The notes: generated by a model not told the origin, from the letters alone. A DNA stretch of 64,000 nucleotides from Tanypteryx hageni (GCA_028673005.1 CM054120.1:54806057-54870056); one strand, 5' to 3'; positions 6,910-22,100 are shown, counted from the stretch's first letter. Numbers and translations: made by a program.

Positions 6910-9900
6910 TGGATCATATTATTCCATCAATTTCTTGCATGGCAATATCACCATTTGAGAGGGAGGTGTTTCTTCCGATGCATCACTTAGAGGACATCAG
7001 TTAGGGCAGTTTCATACTAGCTTGGCAAGTACCGTCCCAACCAAGGAAACATCCGTGTTTAGAAACCAGAGAAAGTGTTTTGAGAGGGAGGAGTTTCTTT
7101 CAAAGTATCTCTTAGAGGACATCTGTTTGGTCAGTTTGATACTAGCTTGGCTAGCTCCGTCCCAACCAAGGAAACACCTTGGTTCAGAAACCAGAGAAAG
7201 TGTTCTTTTAGGATTGTTAAGGGGTATTGTATCTGCCCAGCTTGTGGATGACTCGGGTTCGATTCCCGGTCATAGCAGACTTTTTTCACGTTTCTAAATT
7301 ATTCCCACATTTATAGCTTATGCCTGTCTCCGTAGGATCTTTGGATCATATTATTCCACCAATTTCTTGTTTGGCAATATCACCATTTGAGAGGGAGGAG
7401 TTTCTTTCGATGCATTACTTAGAGGACATCAGTTAGGGCAGTTTGATACTTGCTTGGCTAGTTTCTTTCCGAACAAGGAAACATCCGTGTTCAGAAACGA
7501 GAGTAAGTGTTCTGTTACGATAGTTCAGGGGTAGAATATCCGCCCGGCAAGTGGAAGCTATAGCTTCGATTCCCGGTATTAGTAGACTTTTTTCTCGTTT
7601 CAAAATTATTTCCAATTTTACAGATTATGCCTGTCTGCATAGGATTTTTGGGTCATATTAATCCATCAATTTCTTATTTGGTAATCTCACCATTTGAGAG
7701 GGAAGAGTTTCTTTCAATGTATCTCTTAGAGGACATCTGTTGGGGCAGCTTGATAATAGCTTGGCTAGTTCCGTCCCAACTAAGGAAACACCTTGGTTCA
7801 GAAACCAGAGAAAGTGTTTTTCTACGATAGTTAAGGGGTATAATATCTGCCCAGCATGTGGATGACTCGGGTTCGATTATCGGTAATAACAGACTTTTTT
7901 CTCGTTTCAAAATTATACCCACATTTACAGCTTATGCCTGTCTGCGTAGGAACTTCGGATCATATTATTCCATCATTTTCTTGTTTGGGATCCTCACCAT
8001 TTGAGAGGTAGTAGATTCTTTCGAAGAATCTCTTAGGGGACAATTGTTGGGGACGTTTAATACAAGCTTGGCTAGATTCGTCCCAAACAAGTACATCCGT
8101 GTTTAGATACGTGAGAATGTGTTCTGCTACGATAGTTCAGGGGTAGAATATCCGCCCGACAAGTGGAAGACACGGGTTCGATTCCCGGTCATAGCATACT
8201 TTTTCTCCTTTCAAAATTATTTCCACTTTTACAGCTTATGCCTGTCTGCATAGGATCTTCGGATCATATTATTCCATCAATTTCTTGTTTGGCAATCTTA
8301 CCATTTGAGAGGGAGAAATTTCCTTCGATGTATTTTTAGAAGACAACTATTGGGGACGTTTGATACTAGCTTGGCTAGTTCCGTTCCGAACAAGGAAATA
8401 TCCGCGTTCAGAAACGAGAGAAAGTGTTCTGCAACGTTAGAACCGGGATAGAATATCCTACCGGCAAGTGGAAGACTCGGGTTCGATTCCCGGTCATAGC
8501 ATACTTTTTTCTCGTTTCAAAATTATTCCCAATTTTACAGATTATGCCTGTCTGCTTAGGATTTTTGTGCCATATTAATCCATCAATTTCTTATTTGGCA
8601 GTCTCACGATTTGAGAGGGAGGAGTTTCTTTCAATGTATCTCTTAGAGGACATCTGTTTGGTCAGTTTGATACTAGCTTGGCTAGCTCCGTCCCAACCAA
8701 GGAAACACCTTGGTTCAGAAACCAGAGAAAGTGTTCTTTTACGATAGTTAAGGGGTATTGTATCTGCCCAGCTTGTGGATGACTCGGGTTCGATTCCCGG
8801 TCATAGCAGACTTTTTTCTCGTTTCTAAATTATTCCCACATTTATAGCTTATGCCTGTCTCCGTAGGATCTTTGGATCATATTATTCCATCAATTTCTTG
8901 TTTGGCAATATCACCATTTGAGAGGGAGGAGTTTCTTTCGATGCATTACTTAGAGGACATCAGTTAGGGCAGTTTGATACTTACTTGGCTAGTTTCGTTC
9001 CAAAAAAGGAAACATCCGTGTTCAGAACCGAGAGTAAGTGTTCTGTTACGATAGTTCAGGGGTAGAATATCCGCCCGGCAAGTGGAAGATATAGCTTCGA
9101 TTCCCGGTATTAGTAGACTTTTTTCTCGTTTAAAAATTATTCCCACATTTACAGCTTATGCCTGTCTGCGTAGGATCTTTGGATCATATTATTCCATCAA
9201 TTTCTTGTTTGGCAATCTCACCATTTGGGATGTAGCAGTTTCTTTCGATGTATCTCTAAGAGGACATCTGTTGGGGCAGTTTGATACTAGCTTGGCTAGT
9301 TCCTTCCCAACTATGGAAACAACCGGGTTCATAAACCAGAGAAAGTGTTTTTCTACGATAGTTTAGAGGTATAATATCTGCCCAGCGTGTGGAAGACCCG
9401 GGTTCGATTCCCGGTCATAGCAGACTTTTATCTCGTTTCAAAATTATTCCCACCTTTACAGCTTACGCCTGTCTGCATAAGATCTTCGGATCATATTATT
9501 CCATCAATTTCTTCTTTTGCAATCTCACCTTTCGAGAGGGAGGATTTTCTTTCGGAGAATCTATTAGAAGACATCTGTTTGGGCAGTTTGATACTAGTTT
9601 AGCTAGTTCCGTTCCAACCAAGGAAACATCCGTGTTGATAAACGACAGGAAGTTTTCTGCTGGGATAGTTCAGGCGAAGAATATCCGCCGGCAATTGGAA
9701 GACCCGGGTTCGTTTCACGGTCATAGCATACTTTTCTCCTTTCAAAATTATTCCCACCTTTACAGCTTATGCCTGTCTGCATAGGATCTTCGGATCATAT
9801 TATTCCATCAATTTCTTGTTTGGCAATTTCACCATTTGATATGGAGAAATTTCCTTCGATGAATTTCTTAGAAGACAACTATTGGGGACGTTTGATACTA

Positions 9901-12212
9901 GCTTGGATAGTTCCGTCCCAACCAAGGAAACATCCGCGTTCAGAAACGAGAGAAAGTGTTTTTCTACGTTAGAACAGGGATAGAATATCCTACCGGCAAG
10001 TGGAAGACCCGGGTTCAATTCCCGATCATAGCAGAATTTTCTCGTTTCAACATTATTCCCAACTTTACAGCTTATGCCTGTCTGCATAGGATCTTCGGAT
10101 CATATTATTACATCAATTTTTGGCTTGGCAATCTCACCATTTGTGAGGGTGGATTTTCTTTCGGTGTCTATCATAGAAGACATCTGTTGGGCAGTTTGAT
10201 ACTAGCTTGGCTAGTTCCGTTCCGAACAAGGAAACATCCGTGTTTAGAAACGAGAGTAAGTGTTCTGTTCCGATTGTTCAGGAGTAGAATATCCGCCCGG
10301 CAAGTGGAAGATCTAGCTTCGATTCCCGGTCATAGTAGACTTTTTTCTCGTTTCAAAATTATTCCCACATTTACAGCTTATGCCTGTCTGCGTAGGATCT
10401 TTGGATCATATTATTCCATCAATTTCTTGCATGGCAATATCACCATTTGAGAGGGAGGTGTTTCTTCCGATGCATCACTTAGAGGACATCAGTTAGGGCA
10501 GTTTCATACTAGCTTGGCAAGTACCGTCCCAACCAAGGAAACATCCGTGTTTAGAAACGAGAGAATGTGTTCAGCTACGATAGTTCAGGGGTAGAATATC
10601 CTCCCGGCAAATGAAAGACCCGGGTTCGATTCCCGGTCATAGCATACTTTTTCTCCTTTCAAAATTATTTCCACTTTTACAGCTTATGCCTGTCTGCATA
10701 GGATCTTCGGATCATATTATTCCATCAATTTCTTGTTTGGCAATCTTACCATTTGAGAGGGAGAAATTTCCTTCGATGTACTTTTAGAAGACAACTATTG
10801 GGGACGTTTGATACTAGCTTGGCTAGTTCCGTTCCGAACAAGGAAACATCCGCGTTCAGAAACGAGAGAAAGTGTTCTGTAACGTTAGAACCGGGATAGA
10901 ATATCCTACCGGCAAGTGGAAGACCCGGGTTCGATTCCCGGTCATAGCATACTTTTTTCTCGTTTCAAAATTATTTCCAATTTTACAGATTATGCCTGTC
11001 TGCTTAGGATTTTTGTGCCATATTAATCCATCAATTTCTTATTTGGCAGTCTCAAGATTTGAGAGGGAGGAGTTTCTTTCAATGTATCTCTTAGAGGACA
11101 TCTGTTTGGTCAGTTTGATACTAGCTTGGCTAGCTCCGTCCCAACCAAGGAAACACCTTGGTTCAGAAACCATAGAAAGTGTTCTTTTACGATGGTTAAG
11201 GGGTATTGTATCTGCCCAGCTTGTGGATGACTCGGGTTCGATTCCCGATCATAGCAGACTTTTTTCTCGTTTCTAAATTATTCCCACATTTATAGCTTAT
11301 GCCTGTCTCCGTAGGATCTTTGGATCATATTATTCCATCAATTTCTTGTTTGGCAATATCACCATTTGAGAGGGAGGAGTTTCTTTCGATGCATTACTTA
11401 GAGGACATCAGTTAGGGCAGTTTGATACTTACTTGGCTAGTTTCGTTCCGAACAAGGAAACATCCGTGTTCAGAAACGAGAGTAAGTGTTCTGTTACGAT
11501 AGTTCAGGGGTAGAATATCCGCCCGGCAAGTGGAAGATATAGCTTCGATTCCCGGTATTAGTAGACTTTTTTCTCGTTTCAAAATTATTCCCAAATTTAC
11601 AGCTTATGCCTGTCTGCGTAGGATCTTTGGATCATATTATTCCATCAATTTCTTGTTTGGCAATCTCACAATTTGGGATGTAGGAGTTTCTTTCGATGTA
11701 TCTCTAAGAGGACATCTGTTGGGGCAGTTTGATACTAGCTTGGCTAGTTCCTTCCCAACTATTTAAACAACCGGGTTCATAAACCAGAGAAAGTGTTTTT
11801 CTACGATAATTTAGAGGTATAATATCTGCCCAGCGTGTGGAAGACCCGGGTTCGATTCCCGGTCATAGCAGACTTTTATCTCGTTTCAAAATTATTCCCA
11901 CATTTACAGCTTACGCCTGTCTGCATAAGATCTTCGGATCATATTATTCCATCAATTTCTTCTTTTGCAATCTCACCTTTCGAGAGGGAGGATTTTCTTT
12001 CGGTGAATCTATTAGAAGACATCTGTTTGGGCAGTTTGATACTAGTTTAGCTAGTTCCGTCCCAACCAAGGAAACATCCGTGTTCAGAAACGAGAGTAAG
12101 TGTTCTGTTCCGATTGTTCAGGAGTAGAATATCCGCCCGGCAAGTGGAAGATCTAGATTCGATTCCCGGTCATAGTAGACTTTTTTCTCGTTTCAAAATT
12201 ATTCCCACATTT
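6910..12212 (+). repeat. HOR block 2
   Basis: It begins with another copy of the coreless B/D hybrid (junction near 7,080). Cores: D7207, E7514, I7821, J8126, C8431, D8738, E9045, F9352, G9659, H9963, A10267, B10574, C10879, D11186, E11493, F11800, A12107. The part 6,910 to about 8,180 matches about 2,175-3,445 at an offset of 4,735 bp. Near 8,190 a J core acquires the B-type trailer (CATAC-TTTTT-CTCC) and leads into C, so a crossover lies within or just after the core. From 8,431 to 10,878 the full order C-D-E-F-G-H-A-B is present. Confidence 0.88.
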
Positions 12213-15200
12213 ACAGCTTATACCTGTCTGCGTAGGATCTTTGGATCATATTATTCCATCAATTTTTTGCATGGCAATATCACCATTTGTGAGGGTGGAT
12301 TTTCTTTCGGTGTCTATCATAGAAGACATCTGTTGGGCAGTTTGATACTAGCTTGGCTAGTTCCGTTCCGAACAAGGAAACATCCCTGTTCAGAAACGAG
12401 AGTAAGTGTTCTGTTACGATTGTTCAGGGGTAGAATATCCGCCCGGCAAGTGGAAGATCTAACTTCGATTCCCGGTCATAGTAGACTTTTTCTCGTTTCA
12501 AAATTATTCCCACATTTACAGCTTATGCCTGTCTGCGTAGGATCTTTGGATCATATTATTCCATCAATTTCTTGCATGGCAATATCACCATTTGAGAGGG
12601 AGGTGTTTCTTTCGATGCATCACTTAGAGGACATCAGTTAAGGCAGTTTCATACTAGCTTGGCAAGTACCGTCCCAACCAAGGAAACATCCGTGTTTAGA
12701 AACGAGAGAATGTGTTCAGCTACGATAGTTCAGGGGTAGAATATCCTCCCGGCAAATGAAAGACCCGGGTTCGATTCCCGGTCATAGCATACTTTTTCTC
12801 CTTTCAAAATTATTTCCACTTTTACAGCTTATGCCTGTCTGCATAGGATCTTCGGATCATATTATTCCATCAATTTCTTGTTTGGCAATCTTACCATTTG
12901 AGAGGGAGAAATTTCATTCGATGTATTTTTAGAAGACAACTATTGGGGACGTTTGATACTAGCTTGGCTAGTTCCGTTCCGAACAAGGAAACATCCGCGT
13001 TCAGAAACGAGAGAAAGTGTTCTGCAACGTTAGAACCGGGATAGAATATCCTACCGGCAAGTGGAAGACCCGGTTTCGATTCCCGGTCATAGCATACTTT
13101 TTTCTCGTTTCAAAATTATTCCCAATTTTACAGATTATGCCTGTCTGCTTAGGATTTTTGTGCCATATTAATCCATCAATTTCTTATTTGGCAGTCTCAA
13201 GATTTGAGAGGGAGGAGTTTCTTTCAATGTATCTCTTAGAGGACATCTGTTTGGTCAGTTTGATACTAGCTTGGCTAGCTCCGTCCCAACCAAGGAAACA
13301 CCTTGGTTCAGAAACCAGAGAAAGTGTTCTTTTACGATAGTTAAGGGGTATTGTATCTGCCCAGCTTGTGGATGACTCGGGTTCGATTCCCGATCATAGC
13401 AGACTTTTTTCTCGTTTCTAAATTATTCCCACATTTATAGCTTATGCCTGTCTCCGTAGGATCTTTGGATCATATTATTCCATCAATTTCTTGTTTGGCA
13501 ATATCACCATTTGAGAGGGAGGAGTTTCTTTCGATGCATTACTTAGAGGACATCAGTTAGGGCAGTTTGATACTTACTTGGCTAGTTTCGTTCCGAACAA
13601 GGAAACATCCGTGTTCAGAAACGAGAGTAAGTGTTCTGTTACGATAGTTCAGGGGTAGAATATCCGCCCGGCAAGTGGAAGATATAGCTTCGATTCCCGG
13701 TAATAGTAGACTTTTTTCTCGTTTCAAAATTATTCCCAAATTTACAGCTTATGCCTGTCTGCGTAGGATCTTTGGATCATATTATTCCATCAATTTCTTT
13801 TTTGGCAATCTCACCATTTGGGATGTAGGAGTTTCTTTCGATGTATCTCTAAGAGGACATCTGTTGGGGCAGTTTGATACTAGCTTGGCTAGTTCCTTCC
13901 CAACTATGGAAACAACCGGGTTCATAAACCAGAGAAAGTGTTTTTCTACGATAGTTTAGAGGTATAATATCTGCCCAGCGTGTGGAAGACCCGGGTTCGA
14001 TTCCCGGTCATAGCAGACTTTTATCTCGTTTCAAAATTATTCCCAACTTTACAGCTTACGCCTGTCTGCATAAGATCTTCGGATCATATTATTCCATCAA
14101 TTTCTTCTTTTGCAATCTCACCTTTCGAGAGGGAGGATTTTCTTTCAGTGAATCTATTAGAAGACATCTGTTTGGGCAGTTTGATACTAGTTTAGCTAGT
14201 TCCGTCCCAACCAAGGAAACATCCGTGTTCAGAAACGAGAGTAAGTGTTCTGTTCCGATTGTTCAGGAGTAGAATATCCGCCCGGCAAGTGGAAGATCTA
14301 GCTTCGATTCCCGGTCATAGTAGACTTTTTTCTCGTTTCAAAATTATTCCCACATTTACAGCTTATGCCTGTCTGCGTAGGATCTTTGGATCATATTATT
14401 CCATCAATTTCTTGCATGGCAATATCACCATTTGAGAGGGAGGTGTTTCTTCCGATGCATCACTTAGAGGACATCAGTTAGGGCAGTTTCATACTAGCTT
14501 GGCAAGTACCGTCCCAACCAAGGAAACATCCGTGTTTAGAAACCAGAGAAAGTGTTTTGAGAGGGAGGAGTTTCTTTCAAAGTATCTCTTAGAGGACATC
14601 TGTTTGGTCAGTTTGATACTAGCTTGGCTAGCTCCGTCCCAACCAAGGAAACACCTTGGTTCAGAAACCAGAGAAAGTGTTCTTTTAGGATTGTTAAGGG
14701 GTATTGTATCTGCCCAGCTTGTGGATGACTCGGGTTCGATTCCCGGTCATAGCAGACTTTTTTCACGTTTCTAAATTATTCCCACATTTATAGCTTATGC
14801 CTGTCTCCGTAGGATCTTTGGATCATATTATTCCACCAATTTCTTGTTTGGCAATATCACCATTTGAGAGGGAGGAGTTTCTTTCGATGCATTACTTAGA
14901 GGACATCAGTTAGGGCAGTTTGATACTTGCTTGGCTAGTTTCTTTCCGAACAAGGAAACATCCGTGTTCAGAAACGAGAGTAAGTGTTCTGTTACGATAG
15001 TTCAGGGGTAGAATATCCGCCCGGCAAGTGGAAGCTATAGCTTCGATTCCCGGTATTAGTAGACTTTTTTCTCGTTTCAAAATTATTTCCAATTTTACAG
15101 ATTATGCCTGTCTGCATAGGATTTTTGGGTCATATTAATCCATCAATTTCTTATTTGGTAATCTCACCATTTGAGAGGGAAGAGTTTCTTTCAATGTATC

Positions 15201-18200
15201 TCTTAGAGGACATCTGTTGGGGCAGCTTGATAATAGCTTGGCTAGTTCCGTCCCAACTAAGGAAACACCTTGGTTCAGAAACCAGAGAAAGTGTTTTTCT
15301 ACGATAGTTAAGGGGTATAATATCTGCCCAGCATGTGGATGACTCGGGTTCGATTATCGGTAATAACAGACTTTTTTCTCGTTTCAAAATTATACCCACA
15401 TTTACAGCTTATGCCTGTCTGCGTAGGAACTTCGGATCATATTATTCCATCATTTTCTTGTTTGGGATCCTCACCATTTGAGAGGTAGTAGATTCTTTCG
15501 AAGAATCTCTTAGGGGACAATTGTTGGGGACGTTTAATACAAGCTTGGCTAGATTCGTCCCAAACAAGTACATCCGTGTTTAGATACGTGAGAATGTGTT
15601 CTGCTACGATAGTTCAGGGGTAGAATATCCGCCCGACAAGTGGAAGACACGGGTTCGATTCCCGGTCACAGCAGACTTTTTTCTCGTTTCAAAATTATTC
15701 CCACATTTACAGCTTATGCCTGTCTGCGTAGGATCTTTGGATCATATTATTCCATCAATTTCTTGTTTGGCAATCTCACCATTTGGGATGTAGGAGTTTC
15801 TTTCGATGTATCTCTAAGAGGACATCTGTTGGGGCAGTTTGATACTAGCTTGGCTAGTTCCTTCCCAACTATGGAAACAACCGGGTTCATAAACCAGAGA
15901 AAGTGTTTTTTTACGATAGTTTAGAGGTATAATATCTGCCCAGCGTGTGGAATACCCGGGTTCGATTCCCGGTCATAGCAGACTTTTATCTCGTTTCAAA
16001 ATTATTCCCACCTTTACAGCTTACGCCTGTCTGCATAAGATCTTCGGATCATATTATTCCATCAATTTCTTCTTTTGCAATCTCACCATTCGAGAGGGAG
16101 GATTTTCTTTCGGTGAATCTATTAGAAGACATCTGTTTGGGCAGTTTGATACTAGTTTAGCTAGTTCCGTCCCAACCAAGGAAACATCCGTGTTGATAAA
16201 CGACAGGAAGTTTTCTGCTGGGATAGTTCAGGCGAAGAATATCCGCCGGCAATTGAAAGACCCGGGTTCGTTTCACGGTCTTAGCATACTTTTCTCTTTC
16301 AAAATTATTCCCACTTTTACAGCTTATGCCTGTCTGCATAGGATCTTCGGATCATATTATTCCATCAATTTCTTGTTTGGCAATTTCACCATTTGAGATG
16401 GAGGAATTTCCTTCGATGTATTTCTTAGAAGACAATTATTGGGGACGTTTGATACTAGCTTGGATAGTTTCGTCCCAACCAAAGAAACATCCGCGTTCAG
16501 AAACCGGAGAAAGTGTTTTTCTACGTTAGAACAGGGATAGAATATCCTACCGGCAAGTGGAAGACCCGGGTTCAATTCCCGATCATAGCAGAATTTTCTC
16601 GTTTCAACATTATTCCCAACTTTACAGCTTATGCCTGTCTGCATAGGATCTTCGGATCATATTATTACATCAATTTTTGGCTTGGCAATCTCACCATTTG
16701 TGAGGGTGGATTTTCTTTCGGTGTCTATCATAGAAGACATCTGTTGGGCAGTTTGATACTAGCTTGGCTAGTTCCGTTCCGAACAAGGAAACATCCGTGT
16801 TCAGAAACGAGAGTAAGTGTTCTGTTACGATTGTTCAGGGGTAGAATATCCGCCCGGCAAGTGGAAGATCTAACTTCGATTCCCGGTCATAGTAGACTTT
16901 TTCTCGTTTCAAAATTATTCCCACATTTACAGCTTATGCCTGTCTGCGTAGGATCTTTGGATCATATTATTCCATCAATTTCTTGCATGGCAATATCACC
17001 ATTTGAGAGGGAGGTGTTTCTTCCGATGCATCACTTAGAGGACATCAGTTAGGGCAGTTTCATACTAGCTTGGCAAGTACCGTCCCAACCAAGGAAACAT
17101 CCGTGTTTAGAAACGAGAGAATGTGTTCAGCTACGATAGTTCAGGGGTAGAATATCCTCCCGGCAAATGAAAGACCCGGCTTCGATTCCCGGTCATAGCA
17201 TACTTTTTCTCCTTTCAAAATTATTTCCACTTTTACAGCTTATGCCTGTCTGCATAGGATCTTCGGATCATATTATTCCATCAATTTCTTGTTTGGCAAT
17301 CTTACCATTTGAGAGGGAGAAATTTCCTTCGATGTATTTTTAGAAGACAACTATTGGGGACGTTTGATACTAGCTTGGCTAGTTCCGTTCCGAACAAGGA
17401 AACATCCGCGTTCAGAAACGAGAGAAAGTGTTCTGCAACGTTAGAACCGGGATAGAATATCCTACCGGCAAGTGGGAGACCCGGGTTCTATTCCCGGTCA
17501 TAGCATACTTTTTTCTCGTTTCAAAATTATTCCCAATTTTACAGATTATGCCTGTCTGCTTAGGATTTTTGTGCCATATTAATCCATCAATTTCTTATTT
17601 GGCAGTCTCACGATTTGAGAGGGAGGAGTTTCTTTCAATGTATCTCTTAGAGGACATCTGTTTGGTCAGTTTGATACTAGCTTGGCTAGCTCCGTCCCAA
17701 CCAAGGAAACACCTTGGTTCAGAAACCAGAGAAAGTGTTCTTTTACGATAGTTAAGGGGTATTGTATCTGCCCAGCTTGTGGATGACTCGGGTTCGATTC
17801 CCGGTCATAGCAGACTTTTTTCTCGTTTCTAAATTATTCCCACATTTATAGCTTATGCCTGTCTCCGTAGGATCTTTGGATCATATTATTCCATCAATTT
17901 CTTGTTTGGCAATATTACCATTTGAGAGGGAGGAGTTTCTTTCGATGCATTACTTAGAGGACATCAGTTAGGGCAGTTTGATACTTACTTGGCTAGTTTC
18001 GTTCCGAACAAGGAAACATCCGTGTTCAGAAACGAGAGTAAGTGTTCTGTTACGATAGTTCAGGGGTAGAATATCCGCCCGGCAAGTGGAAGATATAGCT
18101 TCGATTCCCGGTATTAGTAGACTTTTTTCTCGTTTCAAAATTATTCCCACATTTACAGCTTATGCCTGTCTGCGTAGGATCTTTGGATCACATTATTCCA

Positions 18201-19121
18201 TCAATTTCTTGTTTGGCAATCTCACCATTTGGGATGTAGGAGTTTCTTTCGATGTATCTCTAAGAGGACATCTGTTGGGGCAGTTTGATACTAGCTTGGC
18301 TAGTTCCTTCCCAACTATGGAAACAACCGGGTTCATAAACCAAGGAAAGTGTTCAGAAACGAGAGTAAGTGTTCTGTTACGATAGTTCAGGGGTAGAATA
18401 TCCGCCCGGCAAGTGGAAGATATAGCTTCGATTCCCGGTATTAGTAGACTTTTTTCTCGTTTCAAAATTATTCCCACATTTACAGCTTATGCCTGTCTGC
18501 GTAGGATCTTTGGATCATATTATTCCATCAATTTCTTGTTTGGCAATCTCACCATTTGGGATGTAGGAGTTTCTTTCGATGTATCTCTAAGAGGACATCT
18601 GTTGGGGCAGTTTGATACTAGCTTGGCTAGTTCCTTCCCAACTATGGAAACAACCGGGTTCATAAACCAAGGAAAGTGTTTTTCTACGATAGTTTAGAGG
18701 TATAATATCTGCCCAGCGTGTAGAAGACCCGGGTTCGATTCCCGGTCATAGCAGACTTTTATCTCGTTTCAAAATTATTCCCACCTTTACAGCTTACGCC
18801 TGTCTGCATAAGATCTTCGGATCATATTATTCCATCAATTTCTTCTTTTGCAATCTCACCTTTCGGGAGGGAGGATTTTCTTTCGGTGAATCTATTAGAA
18901 GACATCTGTTTGGGCAGTTTGATACTAGTTTAGCTAGTTCCGTCCCAACCAAGGAAACATCCGTGTTGATAAACGACAGGAAGTTTTCTGCTGGGATAGT
19001 TCAGGCGAAGAATATCCGCCGGCAATTGGAAGACCCGGGTTCGTTTCACGGTCATAGCATACTTTTCTCCTTTCAAAATTATTCCCACCTTTACAGCTTA
19101 TGCCTGTCTGCATAGGATCTT
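12213..19121 (+). repeat. HOR block 3, second copy of the 12,212 bp tandem duplication
   Basis: Cores: A12413, B12719, C13024, D13331, E13638, F13945, A14252, coreless hybrid near 14,558, D14684, E14991, I15298, J15603, F15910, G16217, H16520, A16824, B17130, C17435, D17742, E18049, E18376, F18683, G18990. Each lies 12,212 bp from its partner in block 1. Similarity stops at 19,122 (TTC here, TTT at 6,910), where this copy goes on to H and block 1 switches to a B spacer. The left junction is A12107 followed by A12413, an A-A adjacency. Confidence 0.9.
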
Positions 19122-22100
19122 CGGATCATATTATTCCATCAATTTCTTGTTTGGCAATTTCACCATTTGATATGGAGGAATTTCCTTCGATGAATTTCTT
19201 AGAAGACAACTATTGGGGACGTTTGATACTAGCTTGGATAGTTCCGTCCCAACCAAGGAAACATCCGCGTTCAGAAACGAGAGAAAGTGTTTTTCTACGT
19301 TAGAACAGGGATAGAATATCCTACCGGCAAGTGGAAGACCCGGGTTCAATTCCCGATCATAGCAGAATTTTCTCGTTTCAACATTATTCCCAACTTTACA
19401 GCTTATGCCTGTCTGCATAGGATCTTCGGATCATATTATTACATCAATTTTTGGCTTGGCAATCTCACCATTTGTGAGGGTGGATTTTCTTTCGGTGTCT
19501 ATCATAGAAGACATCTGTTGGGCAGTTTGATACTAGCTTGGCTAGTTCCGTTCCGAACAAGGAAACATCCGTGTTCAGAAACGAGAGTAAGTGTTCTGTT
19601 ACGATTGTTCAGGGGTAGAATATCCGCCCGGCAAGTGGAAGATCTAACTTCGATTCCCGGTCATAGTAGACTTTTTCTCGTTTCAAAATTATTCCCACAT
19701 TTACAGCTTATGCCTGTCTGCGTAGGATCTTTGGATCATATTATTCCATCAATTTCTTGCATGGCAATATCACCATTTGAGAGGGAGGTGTTTCTTCCGA
19801 TGCATCACTTAGAGGACATCAGTTAGGGCAGTTTCATACTAGCTTGGCAAGTACCGTCCCAACCAAGGAAACATCCGTGTTTAGAAACGAGAGAATGTGT
19901 TCAGCTACGATAGTTCAGGGGTAGAATATCCTCCCGGCAAATGAAAGACCCGGCTTCGATTCCCGGTCATAGCATACTTTTTCTCCTTTCAAAATTATTT
20001 CCACTTTTACAGCTTATGCCTGTCTGCATAGGATCTTCGGATCATATTATTCCATCAATTTCTTGTTTGGCAATCTTACCATTTGAGAGGGAGAAATTTC
20101 CTTCGATGTATTTTTAGAAGACAACTATTGGGGACGTTTGATACTAGCTTGGCTAGTTCCGTTCCGAACAAGGAAACATCCGCGTTCAGAAACGAGAGAA
20201 AGTGTTCTGCAACGTTAGAACCGGGATAGAATATCCTACCGGCAAGTGGAAGACCCGGGTTCGATTCCCGGTCATAGCATACTTTTTTCTCGTTTCAAAA
20301 TTATTCCCAATTTTACAGATTATGCCTGTCTGCTTAGGATTTTTGTGCCATATTAATCCATTAATTTCTTATTTGGCAGTCTCACGATTTGAGAGGGAGG
20401 AGTTTCTTTCAATGTATCTCTTAGAGGACATCTGTTTGGTCAGTTTGATACTAGCTTGGCTAGCTCCGTCCCAACCAAGGAAACACCTTGGTTCAGAAAC
20501 CAGAGAAAGTGTTCTTTTACGATAGTTAAGGGGTATTGTATCTGCCCAGCTTGTGGATGACTCGGGTTCGATTCCCGGTCATAGCAGACTTTTTTCTCGT
20601 TTCTAAATTATTCCCACATTTATAGCTTATGCCTGTCTCCGTAGGATCTTTGGATCATATTATTCCATCAATTTCTTGTTTGGCAATATCACCATTTGAG
20701 AGGGAGGAGTTTCTTTCGATGCATTACTTAGAGGACATCAGTTAGGGCAGTTTGATACTTACTTGGCTAGTTTCGTTCCGAACAAGGAAACATCCGTGTT
20801 CAGAAACGAGAGTAAGTGTTCTGTTACGATAGTTCAGGGGTAGAATATCCGCCCGGCAAGTGGAAGATATAGCTTCGATTCCCGGTATTAGTAGACTTTT
20901 TTCTCGTTTCAAAATTATTCCCACATTTACAGCTTATGCCTGTCTGCGTAGGATCTTTGGATCATATTATTCCATCAATTTCTTGTTTGGCAATCTCACC
21001 ATTTGGGATGTAGGAGTTTCTTTCGATGTATCTCTAAGAGGACATCTGTTGGGGCAGTTTGATACTAGCTTGGCTAGTTCCTTCCCAACTATGGAAACAA
21101 CCGGGTTCATAAACCAGAGAAAGTGTTTTTCTACGATAGTTTAGAGGTATAATATCTGCCCAGCGTGTGGAAGACCCGGGTTCGATTCCCGGTCATAGCA
21201 GACTTTTATCTCGTTTCAAAATTATTCCCACCTTTACAGCTTACGCCTGTCTGCATAAGATCTTCGGATCGTATTATTCCATCAATTTCTTCTTTTGCAA
21301 TCTCACCTTTCGGGAGGGAGGATTTTCTTTCGGTGAATCTATTAGAAGACATCTGTTTGGGCAGTTTGATACTAGTTTAGCTAGTTCCGTCCCAACCAAG
21401 GAAACATCCGTGTTGATAAACGACAGGAAGTTTTCTGCTGGGATAGTTCTGGCGAAGAATATCCGCCGGCAATTGGAAGACCCGGGTTCGTTTCACGGTC
21501 ATAGCATACTTTTCTCCTTTCAAAATTATTCCCACCTTTACAGCTTATGCCTGTCTGCATAGGATCTTCGGATCATATTATTACATCAATTTTTGGCTTG
21601 GCAATCTCACCATTTGTGAGGGTGGATTTTCTTTCGGTGTCTATCATAGAAGACATCTGTTGGGCAGTTTGATACTAGCTTGGCTAGTTCCGTTCCGAAC
21701 AAGGAAACATCCGTGTTCAGAAACGAGAGTAAGTGTTCTGTTCCGATTGTTCAGGAGTAGAATATCCGCCCGGCAAGTGGAAGATCTAGCTTCGATTCCC
21801 GGTCATAGTAGACTTTTTTCTCGTTTCAAAATTATTCCCACATTTACAGCTTATGCCTGTCTGCGTAGGATCTTTGGATCATATTATTCCATCAATTTCT
21901 TGCATGGCAATATCACCATTTGAGAGGGAGGTGTTTCTTCCGATGCATCACTTAGAGGACATCAGTTAGGGCAGTTTCATACTAGCTTGGCAAGTACCGT
22001 CCCAACCAAGGAAACATCCGTGTTTAGAAACGAGAGAATGTGTTCAGCTACGATAGTTCAGGGGTAGAATATCCTCCCGGCAATCGAAAGACCCGGGTTC

